A stretch of 21,119 bases of DNA from Saccharothrix sp. NRRL B-16348 (GTDB taxonomy: Bacteria; Actinomycetota; Actinomycetes; Mycobacteriales; Pseudonocardiaceae): contig NZ_LGED01000005.1 of assembly GCF_001280085.1 (NCBI RefSeq), positions 1 through 21,119 on the forward strand, read 5' to 3'. The translations under genes and the position numbers were made by a program. The notes below the pieces were generated by a model, which was given only the letters and a program-made list of their open reading frames with translations, was not told the DNA's origin and ran no database searches. This document shows, in pieces, positions 6,576-13,923 of this stretch (its first letter is position 1; every line of letters begins with the position of its first letter).

Positions 6576-7754
6576 TCAACCCAGGTCAGGCCCGCGGCGT
6601 GCCCAGGACCAGGCGTACTTCGGGTCCTCGGACGCCACGGCGGCCTCGCCGAGGTCCAGCGGCCGGAACGTGTCGACCATGACCGCGGTCTCGTCGAAGT
6701 AGTCCACGCCGAGCGACGCCTCGACCGCGCCCGGCTGCGGCCCGTGCGTGCAGCCCGACGGGTGCAGCGACAGCGAACCCAGGCCGATGCCCGAGCCCTT
6801 GCGCGCCTCGTAGTTCCCGCCGACGTAGAACAGCAGCTCGTCCGAGTCCACGTTCGCGTGGTTGTACGGCACGGGGATCGACAACGGGTGGTAGTCGACC
6901 TTGCGCGGCACGAACGAGCACACCACGAAGTTCGGCCCCTCGAACGTCTGGTGCACGGGCGGCGGCTGGTGCACGCGGCCCGTGATCGGCTCGAAGTCGC
7001 GGATGTTGAACACCCACGGGTACAGGCAGCCGTCCCAGCCGACGACGTCGAACGGGTGGTTGGCGTAGGTGAACCGGGTGAGGCCCGCGCGGTGCCGCAC
7101 GAGCACCTCGACGTCCTCGCCGTCGACCAGCAACGGCTCCGCGGGCCCCCGGAGGTCGCGCTCGCAGTACGGCGAGTGCTCCAGGAACTGGCCCTTGGCC
7201 GACAGGTACCGCTTCGGCGGTCCGATGTGTCCTGTCGCCTCCAGCACCAGGATGTTCATGGGCTCGGAAGGCACCACGCGGTACGTGCACGACGTCGGCA
7301 GCACCACGTAGTCGCCCTCGGCGACCGGCAGCGCGCCGTAGATCGTCTCCACGACGCCCTCACCCGACTGCACGTACAGCAGCTCGTCGCCGGCCGCGTT
7401 GCGGTACAGCGGGCTGGGCGCGGTGGCCGTGACGAAACCGATGACCACGTCGGCGTTGCCGAACAGCGTGCGGCGGCCGGTGACGGCGTCGACGTCGGAG
7501 GAGTCCCAGGTCAGCGCCGGTGTCTTGAAGTGCCGCGGCTTGAGCGGGAGGTTCGGCGTCAACGCGCCGCGCGTCTCCTCGACGGTGACCGCGTCGACGA
7601 TCGCGGTCGGCAGGTGGCGGTGGTAGAGCAGCGCCGAATCGGCCGAGAAGCCCTCGACCCCCATGAGCTCTTCCGCGTACAGCCCGCCCTCCGGCGTGCG
7701 GAACTGCGTGTGACGCTTTCGGGGGATCTCACCCACCTGGCGGTAGTACGCCAT
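6576..7754 (-). CDS. hmgA: Homogentisate 1,2-dioxygenase
   Basis: 392 residues from ATG 7754, with a Shine-Dalgarno GGAG (about 7761-7764) seven nt before it. The enzyme opens the ring of homogentisate with O2 to give maleylacetoacetate, the central step of tyrosine and phenylalanine degradation. It is a cytoplasmic non-haem Fe(II) cupin enzyme. The expected iron ligands are present in the conserved C-terminal block: His299 in PYNHANVDSDELLFYV, Glu306 in the same segment and His337 in SGCTHGPQPG. The cupin half-motif GDELLYVQSGEGVVETIYG (122-140) and YANHPFDVVGWDGCLYPW (230-247) are also typical. The length is slightly short of the roughly 430-445 residues of animal and proteobacterial enzymes, as is usual for actinobacterial versions. 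It is divergent from the fumarylacetoacetase gene pair, sharing a 69-bp control region. The paralogous function 'HGD-like protein' cannot be wholly excluded, but the pathway context supports the call. Confidence 0.93.
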   Translation of the reverse strand: MAYYRQVGEIPRKRHTQFRTPEGGLYAEELMGVEGFSADSALLYHRHLPTAIVDAVTVEETRGALTPNLPLKPRHFKTPALTWDSSDVDAVTGRRTLFGNADVVIGFVTATAPSPLYRNAAGDELLYVQSGEGVVETIYGALPVAEGDYVVLPTSCTYRVVPSEPMNILVLEATGHIGPPKRYLSAKGQFLEHSPYCERDLRGPAEPLLVDGEDVEVLVRHRAGLTRFTYANHPFDVVGWDGCLYPWVFNIRDFEPITGRVHQPPPVHQTFEGPNFVVCSFVPRKVDYHPLSIPVPYNHANVDSDELLFYVGGNYEARKGSGIGLGSLSLHPSGCTHGPQPGAVEASLGVDYFDETAVMVDTFRPLDLGEAAVASEDPKYAWSWARRGPDLG

Positions 7755-7768
7755 GGTTCACTCCGGGC

Positions 7769-7783
7769 GTTCGATAGTCGGAC
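7769..7783. promoter_or_regulatory. Candidate operator in the divergent homogentisate control region
   Basis: GTTCGA-TAG-TCGGAC is a 15-bp imperfect dyad with five of six arm positions complementary. It lies between the dioxygenase Shine-Dalgarno sequence and the plus-strand promoter. On the minus strand it covers CTATCG/TATCGA, a plausible -10 for the dioxygenase gene. IclR-family proteins bind palindromes of about this size, and an IclR gene ends the divergent operon. This is an inference from one site. Confidence 0.35.
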
Positions 7784-7787
7784 ATCT

Positions 7788-7816
7788 TTGTTCATTGACC
7801 GGTACGCCACTAGCGT
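7788..7816 (+). promoter_or_regulatory. Leaderless promoter for the unknown protein/fumarylacetoacetase operon
   Basis: TTGTTC (7788-7793), a 17-bp spacer and TAGCGT (7811-7816) form a good actinobacterial promoter. The GTG at 7824 lies 7 nt after the -10 hexamer, where transcription should start, and there is no Shine-Dalgarno sequence. Transcription and translation probably begin at the same base, which also fixes the start of the downstream gene. Confidence 0.55.
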
Positions 7817-7823
7817 GTCAGCC

Positions 7824-8690
7824 GTGTCAAGCGCCTTCGAACTCCGTGCGCCCGGTCCCCGCGGCACTCCGCCCCTGCTCGCGAGGCTTGTCGACGACGC
7901 CGCACTGTTCCCGCCGGGCAACGCCTCCATGCCCGACGCGGTCCGCGGCCACCTCGACGCACGTGCCGGGGAATGGGCCGGTGCGGTCGGTCTCTTCCTG
8001 TGCCCCGCGTCGCGACTCGCCGAGCTCATCACCGAGTTGATCAAGGTCAAGCCGGTCAAGCCGGTGGCCCTGTCGCTGGTCATCGACACGGGTCTGGGAG
8101 GTGTGCCCAAGGCCGTGTCGATCGTCGAGTCCCGCAGTGAGCTCTTGGCGCTGCGGATGGTCGAGATGCCGGCCCCGTCCGATGTGGACGAGGTCTGGCT
8201 CGAACGCGTCTCGGAGTTCGTGCCCGAGGACGTCATCCGCGTCGTCGAGCCCCGCCGGGGCGGCGCCGAGTGGCTGGACGGCGTGCGCCGCGTCATCGAG
8301 CACGGCAGCTGGCCCAAGCTGCGCTGCGGCGGGGTCAGCAAGGAGAACTTCCCCAGCGTGGACGAGGTCGCCGACTTCCTGTCCGTGGTGAGCAGCGGCG
8401 GCGTGGCCTTCAAGGCGACCGCCGGGCTGCACCACGCCGTGCGGCACACGGACGGCGAAACCGGGTTCACCCACCACGGGTTCCTCAACCTGCTCGTCGC
8501 AACCGCGCGTTCGCTGTCCGGCGGCGACGTGCGCGAGGCGTTGTCCAGCACGGACGCGGTCGCGCTCGGCGAAGAGGCCAACGGGTTGTCCGACCAGGCC
8601 GCGCACGCCGTGCGCGGCGTGTTCGCCTCCTACGGGTCATGCTCGCTGGACGAGCCGATCGCCGACCTGGAGGAGCTGGGTCTGCTGTGA
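7824..8690 (+). CDS. Conserved uncharacterised protein, TIM-barrel-like, in the homogentisate operon
   Basis: 288 residues from GTG 7824. The open frame extends far upstream but only as antisense of the dioxygenase gene. GTG 7815 is possible but falls inside the -10 box. Conserved-looking blocks are LVDDAALFPPG (22-32), GLFLCPASRL (56-65), VALSLVID (81-88), VIRVVEPRR (137-145), LRCGG (166-170), VAFKATAGLHHAVRH (194-208) and THHGFLNLL (216-224). Regular alternation of hydrophobic strands and helices suggests a beta/alpha barrel with the H/K/C-rich blocks at strand ends forming an active site. I recall the DDAALFPP and FKATAGLHH signatures from widespread unnamed bacterial proteins, but no function. 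Its stop overlaps the fumarylacetoacetase start (GTGA). Placement in a homogentisate operon that lacks a recognisable maleylacetoacetate isomerase makes a role in that pathway attractive; this is inference only. Confidence 0.85.
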   Translation: MSSAFELRAPGPRGTPPLLARLVDDAALFPPGNASMPDAVRGHLDARAGEWAGAVGLFLCPASRLAELITELIKVKPVKPVALSLVIDTGLGGVPKAVSIVESRSELLALRMVEMPAPSDVDEVWLERVSEFVPEDVIRVVEPRRGGAEWLDGVRRVIEHGSWPKLRCGGVSKENFPSVDEVADFLSVVSSGGVAFKATAGLHHAVRHTDGETGFTHHGFLNLLVATARSLSGGDVREALSSTDAVALGEEANGLSDQAAHAVRGVFASYGSCSLDEPIADLEELGLL

Positions 8691-9862
8691 GCTGGATCGA
8701 GGACCCCGCGTTCACCGCCGACGAGCCGTTCGGGCCGCAGACGCTGCCCTACGGCGTCCTCGTGCCCGGCGGTGTCGCGGTGCGGGTGGGCGACCAGGCG
8801 CTGCTGCTGCGGGGGCTGTCCCTGGGTCAGCGGCTGGAGCCGTTGGTCGCCACGGGCACGCTGGACGCCCTGCTGGCGGCCGGGCGGCCCGCGTGGAGCG
8901 AGCTGCGGGCGCGGCTGGTCGAGATCGTCTCGGCCACGTCGGCGCCGCGCGGCGCGGAGCTGGTCGGGCTGGACGGCGCCGTGCTGCCGTTCACCGTGGC
9001 CGACTACGTGGACTTCTACTCGTCGCGCCACCACGCGGAGAACGTCGGCCGGATCTTCCGGCCCGACGGCGAGGCGCTGCTGCCGAACTGGACGCACCTG
9101 CCCGTCGGCTACCACGGCCGGGCCGGGACGGTCGTCGTGTCCGGCACGCCGATCGTCCGCCCGCACGGGCAGCGGCGGTCGTCGGCCGGTCCGGTGTTCG
9201 GGCCGACCGGTCGGCTGGACATCGAGGCCGAGGTCGGGTTCGTCTGCGGCGGGCCGGTCGCGTCGCGGCTCACGCCGTCGCGGGCGGTCGAGCACGTGTT
9301 CGGCGTGGCGCTGGTCAACGACTGGTCCGCGCGGGACATCCAGGCGTGGGAGTACCAGCCGCTCGGCCCGTTCCTCGGCAAGTCGTTCGCCACGTCGGTC
9401 TCGGCGTGGATCACGCCGCTGGAGGCGTTCGCGGTGGCCCGCGTGTCGCCGCCGCCGCTGGGCAACGACGTGCTGCCGTACCTGGTCGAGGACCGGTCGT
9501 GGGGCCTGGACATCGACCTCGAGGTCGAGTGGAACGGCACCGTGGTGTCCAGGCCGCCGTTCCGCGAGATGTCGTGGACGTTCGCGCAACAACTCGCGCA
9601 CCTGTCGGTGAACGGCGCTACCGTTCGGCCGGGCGACCTGATCGCGTCGGGCACCGTGTCCGGCCCGGCCCGCGACGAGCGCGGCTCCTTCCTGGAGCTG
9701 AGCTGGGGCGGGCAGGAGCCGGTGCTGCTCGACGACGGCGAGCGGACGTTCCTGGAGGACGGCGACACGGTGCGGATCACCGCGACGGCTCCGGGCGAGG
9801 GCGGCTCGGTCGTCGGGCTGGCCGAGGTGGTCGGCACGGTCGCGCCCGCCGACGAGAGGTAG
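8687..9862 (+). CDS. fahA: Fumarylacetoacetase
   Basis: 391 residues from GTG 8687, overlapping the previous stop by 4 nt. The enzyme hydrolyses fumarylacetoacetate to fumarate and acetoacetate, the last step of homogentisate degradation. Residues matching the mammalian active site are in place: Asp109 and Tyr111 in VDFYSSRHH, His116 (general base, mouse His133), Glu180 and Glu182 in LDIEAEVGF, Asp212 in NDWSARDIQ (the metal site) and Lys232 in GKSF. ALLPNWTHLPVGYHGR (130-145) is almost diagnostic of true fumarylacetoacetases rather than the wider FAH superfamily. The N-terminal SH3-like domain (about 1-100) is also present. The usual length is about 400-430 residues, so it is complete. Cytoplasmic. 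The call is firm. Confidence 0.95.
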   Translation: MSWIEDPAFTADEPFGPQTLPYGVLVPGGVAVRVGDQALLLRGLSLGQRLEPLVATGTLDALLAAGRPAWSELRARLVEIVSATSAPRGAELVGLDGAVLPFTVADYVDFYSSRHHAENVGRIFRPDGEALLPNWTHLPVGYHGRAGTVVVSGTPIVRPHGQRRSSAGPVFGPTGRLDIEAEVGFVCGGPVASRLTPSRAVEHVFGVALVNDWSARDIQAWEYQPLGPFLGKSFATSVSAWITPLEAFAVARVSPPPLGNDVLPYLVEDRSWGLDIDLEVEWNGTVVSRPPFREMSWTFAQQLAHLSVNGATVRPGDLIASGTVSGPARDERGSFLELSWGGQEPVLLDDGERTFLEDGDTVRITATAPGEGGSVVGLAEVVGTVAPADER

Positions 9863-9865
9863 AGC

Positions 9866-10534
9866 GTGGTCAGACCCGATCCCCGCGGCCGGCTGCCGGC
9901 GCCCGCGTCCAAGGAGAGCTCGCTGACCCTGGAGCGGGGCCTGGCCCTGCTCCAGGCGGTGGCCGACGCCGAGTCGGAGGCGCCGTCGATCAGCGAGCTG
10001 GCGGCGGCCATCGGCGCGTCGCGGGCGGCGGTGTACCGGCTGCTGGTGCCGTTGCAGTCGCGCGGGCTGGTGCGGCGCGAGGGGTCGAAGGTGCGGCTCG
10101 GGCTCGGCGTGCTGCGGCTGGCGTCGAACGTGCTGCCGCAGTTGCGGCTGGCCGCGCAGCCCGCGCTGCGGACGTTGGCGGAGGCGGTGGGCGCGACGTC
10201 GCACCTGACCGTGGCCGACGGGAGCGAGGCGCAGGCGGTGGCCGTGGTCGAGCCGTCGTGGACGGCGTACCACGTGGCGTACCGGGTCGGGTCGCGCCAC
10301 CCCGTGCACCGGGGCGCGGCGGGCAAGGCCATCGGGCTGTCCCCGGAGGGCAGGCAGTGGGTCCACTCGACGGGCGAGCTGCAGCCGGGCGCGTTCGGGG
10401 TGGCGGCGCCGGTGCGCGGCGTGCCCGGACTGCGGGCCAGCGTGGGCGTGGTGGCCCTGGAGAAGCTGGACGGCGACGTGGTGGGGCCGCAGGTGGTGCG
10501 GGCGGCTCAGGAGGTCGCTGACGCGTTGCGCTGA
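9866..10534 (+). CDS. IclR-family transcriptional regulator, probable regulator of the homogentisate genes
   Basis: 222 residues from GTG 9866, with GAGAGG (9853-9858) as ribosome binding site and only 3 nt after the fumarylacetoacetase stop, so it belongs to the operon. The N-terminal winged helix-turn-helix spans about 20-85: LTLERGLALLQAV, SISELAAAIGASRAAVYRLL (recognition helix around 51-61) and a wing RREGSKVRLG. The C-terminal effector domain (about 95-222) is typical but short, with LRTLAEAVGATSHLTVADG and GSRHPVHRGAAGKAIG. Most IclR proteins have 250-260 residues, so this one has lost loops. Regulation of the divergent hmgA and fahA transcripts by homogentisate or an intermediate is the obvious hypothesis. 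A candidate operator lies at 7769-7783. Confidence 0.9.
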   Translation: MVRPDPRGRLPAPASKESSLTLERGLALLQAVADAESEAPSISELAAAIGASRAAVYRLLVPLQSRGLVRREGSKVRLGLGVLRLASNVLPQLRLAAQPALRTLAEAVGATSHLTVADGSEAQAVAVVEPSWTAYHVAYRVGSRHPVHRGAAGKAIGLSPEGRQWVHSTGELQPGAFGVAAPVRGVPGLRASVGVVALEKLDGDVVGPQVVRAAQEVADALR

Positions 10535-10571
10535 CGCGGGTGCGCCGACGCCTCCTGAGCAGGCCGCGTGA

Positions 10572-10727
10572 TCAGCCCGGCCGAGGTTCGCCGGGGTGCA
10601 CTTCGAGGTGGCCCTCCTCGGTGAGGACGATCCGGCGGCCCGGGTAGGCGCGTTGGGCGATCTCCACGTCGCGCTCGTCGAAGTCGCCGTAGAACAGCGG
10701 GACGCCGCGCGACAACTCGCACTTCTA
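10572..10727 (-). pseudogene. 3' remnant of a lost gene (about 50 codons)
   Basis: A minus-strand reading frame from the stop at 10727-10725 to the TGA at 10574-10572 reads VPLFYGDFDERDVEIAQRAY followed by a PGRR/LTEEGHLEVHPGE tail. Nearly every codon ends in G or C, as in real genes here, and the text reads like the C-terminus of a folded protein. There is no ATG or GTG before it, only an in-frame TTG at 10715, and an in-frame TAG lies five codons upstream in an A+T-richer patch (ACTTCTAAAACG on the plus strand). The simplest reading is a gene truncated by deletion. A free-standing 47-residue TTG-start gene is the alternative. I cannot name the parent family. Confidence 0.5.
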
Positions 10728-10752
10728 AAACGTGCTCGTCAGGGACCTGTGG

Positions 10753-11352
10753 TCAACCGCCGACCGCCTGCCACAGGGCGACCAGGGCGAACGCGGCGAA
10801 CACGAAGCCGCTCACCCGCTGGATCAGGTGCGTCGGGATCCGGGTGGCGATCTTGCGGCCCACCAGGACCGCGATGGCGGCGACGGTGACCAGGGCCAGG
10901 AACGCGCCCAGGCCCACGAACACCGGGCTCGCGTAGCGGGCGGACAGGGCGGCGGTCGCCAGTTGGGAGGCGTCGCCCCACTCGGCGGCGAACAGGACAC
11001 CGAACGAGGTCAGCGCGGCACGCCAGAACGTCACCTGACCGGGGCCGTTCGCGGAGGCGTCGGTACCGTCTTCGTCCTTCGAGAAACCCTCTTTGAGCAG
11101 CAGGAACGCGCCCACGCCGAACAGTGCCGCGACGACACCGGCGACCACTCGATCGGGTAGGAGGGTGAGCACGCCGCCGAACGTCGCGGCCACCACGCAC
11201 TGGATCGCGAACGCCGCCGTGACGCCCGCGAACACCGGCCACGCCCGGTACCTCGTGGTCAGCACGAGGGTGGCGACCATGGTCTTGTCCGGCAGCTCGG
11301 CCAGGAAGACGATGGCGAAAGCCGTCGCCAGGGCGATGAGTTCAGGTGCCAC
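10753..11352 (-). CDS. GDT1/TMEM165-family (UPF0016) membrane transporter, probable Mn2+ exporter
   Basis: 199 residues from GTG 11352, chosen because GGAGGT (11357-11362) sits 4-5 nt upstream and the family N-terminus (APELIALATAFAIVFLAEL) follows directly. The open frame to 11418 would place unrelated residues in front. The family signature E-x-G-D-K/R-S/T occurs twice, as ELPDKT (19-24, with P for G) and EWGDAS (124-129), in inverted-topology halves of three transmembrane segments each. The halves are joined by a hydrophilic loop KEGFSKDEDGTDASANGPGQ (about 87-106). Eukaryotic and bacterial members move Mn2+ (or Ca2+) against H+. The manganese riboswitch immediately upstream strongly supports Mn2+ efflux across the cytoplasmic membrane as the role. 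No operon partner is intact downstream. Confidence 0.92.
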   Translation of the reverse strand: MAPELIALATAFAIVFLAELPDKTMVATLVLTTRYRAWPVFAGVTAAFAIQCVVAATFGGVLTLLPDRVVAGVVAALFGVGAFLLLKEGFSKDEDGTDASANGPGQVTFWRAALTSFGVLFAAEWGDASQLATAALSARYASPVFVGLGAFLALVTVAAIAVLVGRKIATRIPTHLIQRVSGFVFAAFALVALWQAVGG

Positions 11353-11399
11353 GGGTACCTCCGACGTCCGATGTGAACCCGGACGGAGGCAGCACGACC

Positions 11400-11429
11400 C
11401 CGACCGGGCGTGGTGCACTGCCCGGCCGG
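11400..11429 (-). promoter_or_regulatory. Expression-platform hairpin overlapping the riboswitch P1 helix
   Basis: In the transcript, 10-nt arms at 11429-11420 and 11409-11400 (CCGGCCGGGC and GCCCGGTCGG, one G-U pair) enclose a 10-nt loop. The first four bases of the 5' arm (CCGG) are the same bases that close riboswitch helix P1. The hairpin and P1 therefore exclude each other. There is no U-run, so control may be through Rho or by altered access to the ribosome binding site rather than intrinsic termination. Confidence 0.5.
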
Positions 11430-11545
11430 AGGTCTCGTTCGCCCGTTCGCGAGAACGGGTGAGGGACCGGATCCGCGCAAGGCGGATCAGTATGTCGATC
11501 CTCTCGCCCCGGTCGTGGTGACCCGGGGGAACTACTCCCCTCTGG
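11426..11545 (-). ncRNA. yybP-ykoY manganese riboswitch
   Basis: The transcript from 11545 downwards carries the hallmarks of the class. It begins with a P1 arm CCAGAGG running into the invariant GGGGAGTAG (about 11541-11533). A second conserved loop, CGACATACT (11497-11489), follows. The 3' side is AACGAGACC followed by CCTCCGG (11432-11426), which pairs with the first arm apart from one A-C mismatch. Internal stems are visible: CCCCGG/CCGGGG, GATCCGC/GCGGATC and CCCGTTC/GAACGGG. In this class L1 and L3 dock to bind Mn2+. The aptamer precedes a GDT1-family exporter gene by about 74 nt, a well-known genomic association. Confidence 0.85.
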
Positions 11546-11552
11546 CGTCCAC

Positions 11553-11558
11553 ATCGTA
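11553..11558 (-). promoter_or_regulatory. -10 element for the riboswitch transcript
   Basis: TACGAT on the minus strand ends 7 nt before the first base of the P1 helix, placing the transcription start almost exactly at the aptamer edge. The -35 region is weak. The position between the RCC1 gene stop (11597) and the aptamer leaves little room for any other promoter. Confidence 0.4.
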
Positions 11559-11596
11559 CCCCGCGGACCTGTTTGCCCTGGACGTGACCGTGCGCA

Positions 11597-13891
11597 CTAG
11601 CCCGGCACGACCGCCAGCTGCCCGCTCGCCCCGCTGGCCGCGATGGCCGACGCGCCGGTGAGCGCGGTCCGAACCGGGGTGCTCACCCGGCACTCCGCCG
11701 GCCGGGGCGAGTCGTAGCAGCGGCCGCTCGTGCCGTTGCCCACGTTGCCGCCCGCGTCGTTGCGCCCCCACCCCCACACCGTGCCGTCCGACCGGACGGC
11801 GAACGTGACCCACTGGTAGCTCTCGACCATGACGACGTCGGTCAGCCCGGGCACCACGACCGGGACGGAGGACCGGCAGTCGGTCACGGGACCCGCGCAC
11901 TCCGTCCCGAGGCCGAGCGAGCCCCACTCGTCGTCGCCCCACGCCCACAGGCGGCCGTCCGCGGTCACCGCGTAGGCCATCTGTGTGCCGGCGGCGATCG
12001 TGACCACGTCGGTCAGGCCGACGACCCGGGTGGGGCCGATCGAGGTGCCGGGCGGCACGCCGGTGCCGGTCTCGCCGAAGTTGTCCCGCCCCCACGCCCA
12101 CACCGTGCCGTCGGAGCGCAACGCGTAGCCGGTCGGGCCGTCACCCGCCGCGATCGCGGTGATCCTGGTCGTCCCGGGCAGGGGCAGCGCCACCCGCACC
12201 GGCGTGCCGGGCGGGCAGTGGTCAGTGGGGCAGACGCCGTCACCCAGGCCGCCTGCCGCGTCGTCGCCCCACGCCCAGACCGTGCCGTCGGACTTCAGCG
12301 CGTACGCCACCCCGTACCCGGCAGCCACGGCCGTCACCCCGGAGACGCCGGTCACCCGCACCGGGACGGCCGACAGGTCGGGCACGTCCGGGCCGATCTG
12401 CTTCTTGCCGTTCGACCCCCACGCCCAGACCGTCCCGTCGGACTTCAGCGCGTACGTCGTCCCGCCGCCCGTGTCCACCGCCGTCACACCGCTCAGCCCG
12501 CGCACCCGCAGCGGCACGGACGACCCGCCGCCGATCGCGCCGGTGCCGAGTTCGCCGTACCCGTGCCCGCCCCACGCCCAGACCGTGCCGTCGGACTTGA
12601 CCGCGAAGGCGTGACCGCCGTCCTGGTCCACGGCGGTCACGCCGGACAGCCACGGACGTCGGCCGGGTGTCGTGCCGTAGCCGTCGCCCCACGCGTACAG
12701 GCAGTCGGCGGCGCACCCCGGCGGCGTGGCGAAGAAGCCCGCGAGGTCGACCACCAGGTCGGTCGAGCCCACGTGGTTGTGGAGCGTCATCCGGGCGTCG
12801 CCGCCGATCGCGACGACGGCGGCGTTCGCGGTGTCCCGCCCGGGCGTCAGGTTCAGGTTGGACGTGGCCGGGCGGGTGGTGCCGGTCCGGTACGCGGAGA
12901 CGTGCGTGGCGTCGGTCGTGTTGGTGCCGGTCAGGTTCAGCACGGCGGCGGCCGCGGACTCCGGGATCCGGGTGGCCAGCTCGACCACCCTGGTCCCGCC
13001 GGCGGGCACCGGACCGCCGGTCTCGCGGGTGTCGACGGTCCGGATCTGCTGGACGGGGAAGAACCGGTGGCCGCGGTCGGTGGCGTAGTAGCCGACCAGG
13101 TCCACGAGCAGGTGCGTGTTCCCGGCGTTGTTGTAGAGGCTGATCCGGCGGTCGGCGCCGACGGTGACCGTGACCAGGTTGGGGCTGGTCCGGCCGGGCG
13201 CCAGGTTCAGGTTCGACACCACGGGCCTGGCCGTGCCCGACGCGTGCGCGATCACGTGCGTCGCGGCGGTCGGCTCCGTGCCGGTGAGGTTGAACGTGAC
13301 CGCGGTCGCGGAGGCGGGCAGGTGCGCGGACAGGTCCACCTCACGGGTCGCCCGCGGGCCGACGGGCGCGCCCACGCGGGTGTCCAGGACCCTGGTCGGC
13401 GACGTCGTGGTGAACCGCGACGCCTCGTCCGTCGTGTAGTAGCCCGCCAGGTCGGCGATCAGGTGCACGGTGCCCGCGTTGTTGTACAGGTGGATCTTCC
13501 GCGCGCCGCGCGGCAGTTCGAAGGTGACCAGGTTGGCCCTCGTCTCCCCGGCCTGGAGGTTCAGGTTCGAGGAGCCCCAGGGCACGATGCCGAGCGACAG
13601 CTCGACGTGCGTCGCGGCGGTCGGCTCGGTGCCGGTCAGGTTGAACACGACCGTCGTCGCCGAGGCGGGCAGGTGGGGCGCCAGGTCGACCACCGCGGCC
13701 TGGCGCGGGCCCACGGGGCCGCCGACGTCGCGCGTGTCCAGCACCCGCTTCGGCGCCGTCGGGACGAACGTGCCGCCCAGCTCCTCGACCCCGCCCTGGA
13801 CCACCGGAGGGGTCGGATCGGCCTGTGCCGCGGCCGGTTGAGCGCCGAGCACGGTGAGCACGGCGACGCACAGCGCGAGAAGCCGCCACAT
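11597..13891 (-). CDS. Secreted protein with three VLDTR-type repeats and an RCC1-like beta-propeller
   Basis: 764 residues from ATG 13891, with a G-rich ribosome binding site (GGGGGGA, about 13897-13903). A signal peptide is clear: MWRLLALC, a hydrophobic core, and an AAAQA cleavage site near residue 24. Three homologous units of about 105 residues follow (about 49-152, 167-271 and 284-388). Each runs from R-V-L/V-DTR through FNLTGTEPTAATHV and SNLNL to LYNNAG-x-x-HL-x-x-DL-x-GYY. Residues 398-764 carry seven RCC1-type blades with the motif SDGTVWAWG or a close variant, as in secreted bacterial RCC1 proteins. Cys pairs (393/397 and others) could form disulfides in the extracellular domain. 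There is no sortase motif or transmembrane anchor, so it is probably released or wall-associated. Its partner is unknown; binding surfaces on both modules suggest adhesion or carbohydrate/protein recognition. Confidence 0.88.
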   Translation of the reverse strand: MWRLLALCVAVLTVLGAQPAAAQADPTPPVVQGGVEELGGTFVPTAPKRVLDTRDVGGPVGPRQAAVVDLAPHLPASATTVVFNLTGTEPTAATHVELSLGIVPWGSSNLNLQAGETRANLVTFELPRGARKIHLYNNAGTVHLIADLAGYYTTDEASRFTTTSPTRVLDTRVGAPVGPRATREVDLSAHLPASATAVTFNLTGTEPTAATHVIAHASGTARPVVSNLNLAPGRTSPNLVTVTVGADRRISLYNNAGNTHLLVDLVGYYATDRGHRFFPVQQIRTVDTRETGGPVPAGGTRVVELATRIPESAAAAVLNLTGTNTTDATHVSAYRTGTTRPATSNLNLTPGRDTANAAVVAIGGDARMTLHNHVGSTDLVVDLAGFFATPPGCAADCLYAWGDGYGTTPGRRPWLSGVTAVDQDGGHAFAVKSDGTVWAWGGHGYGELGTGAIGGGSSVPLRVRGLSGVTAVDTGGGTTYALKSDGTVWAWGSNGKKQIGPDVPDLSAVPVRVTGVSGVTAVAAGYGVAYALKSDGTVWAWGDDAAGGLGDGVCPTDHCPPGTPVRVALPLPGTTRITAIAAGDGPTGYALRSDGTVWAWGRDNFGETGTGVPPGTSIGPTRVVGLTDVVTIAAGTQMAYAVTADGRLWAWGDDEWGSLGLGTECAGPVTDCRSSVPVVVPGLTDVVMVESYQWVTFAVRSDGTVWGWGRNDAGGNVGNGTSGRCYDSPRPAECRVSTPVRTALTGASAIAASGASGQLAVVPG

Positions 13892-13923
13892 GATGTCCCC
13901 CCAAGGTCACGACGAGCCGGCTG

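Noticed and set aside
7769..7783. Assignment of the dyad as a proven IclR box
   Set aside because: It is one imperfect site with no second copy nearby, so it is listed only as a candidate.
6567..7823. Long plus-strand open frame preceding the unknown homogentisate-operon protein
   Set aside because: It is the antisense of the dioxygenase gene, a common artefact of GC-rich DNA. The homology-like sequence begins only after GTG 7824.
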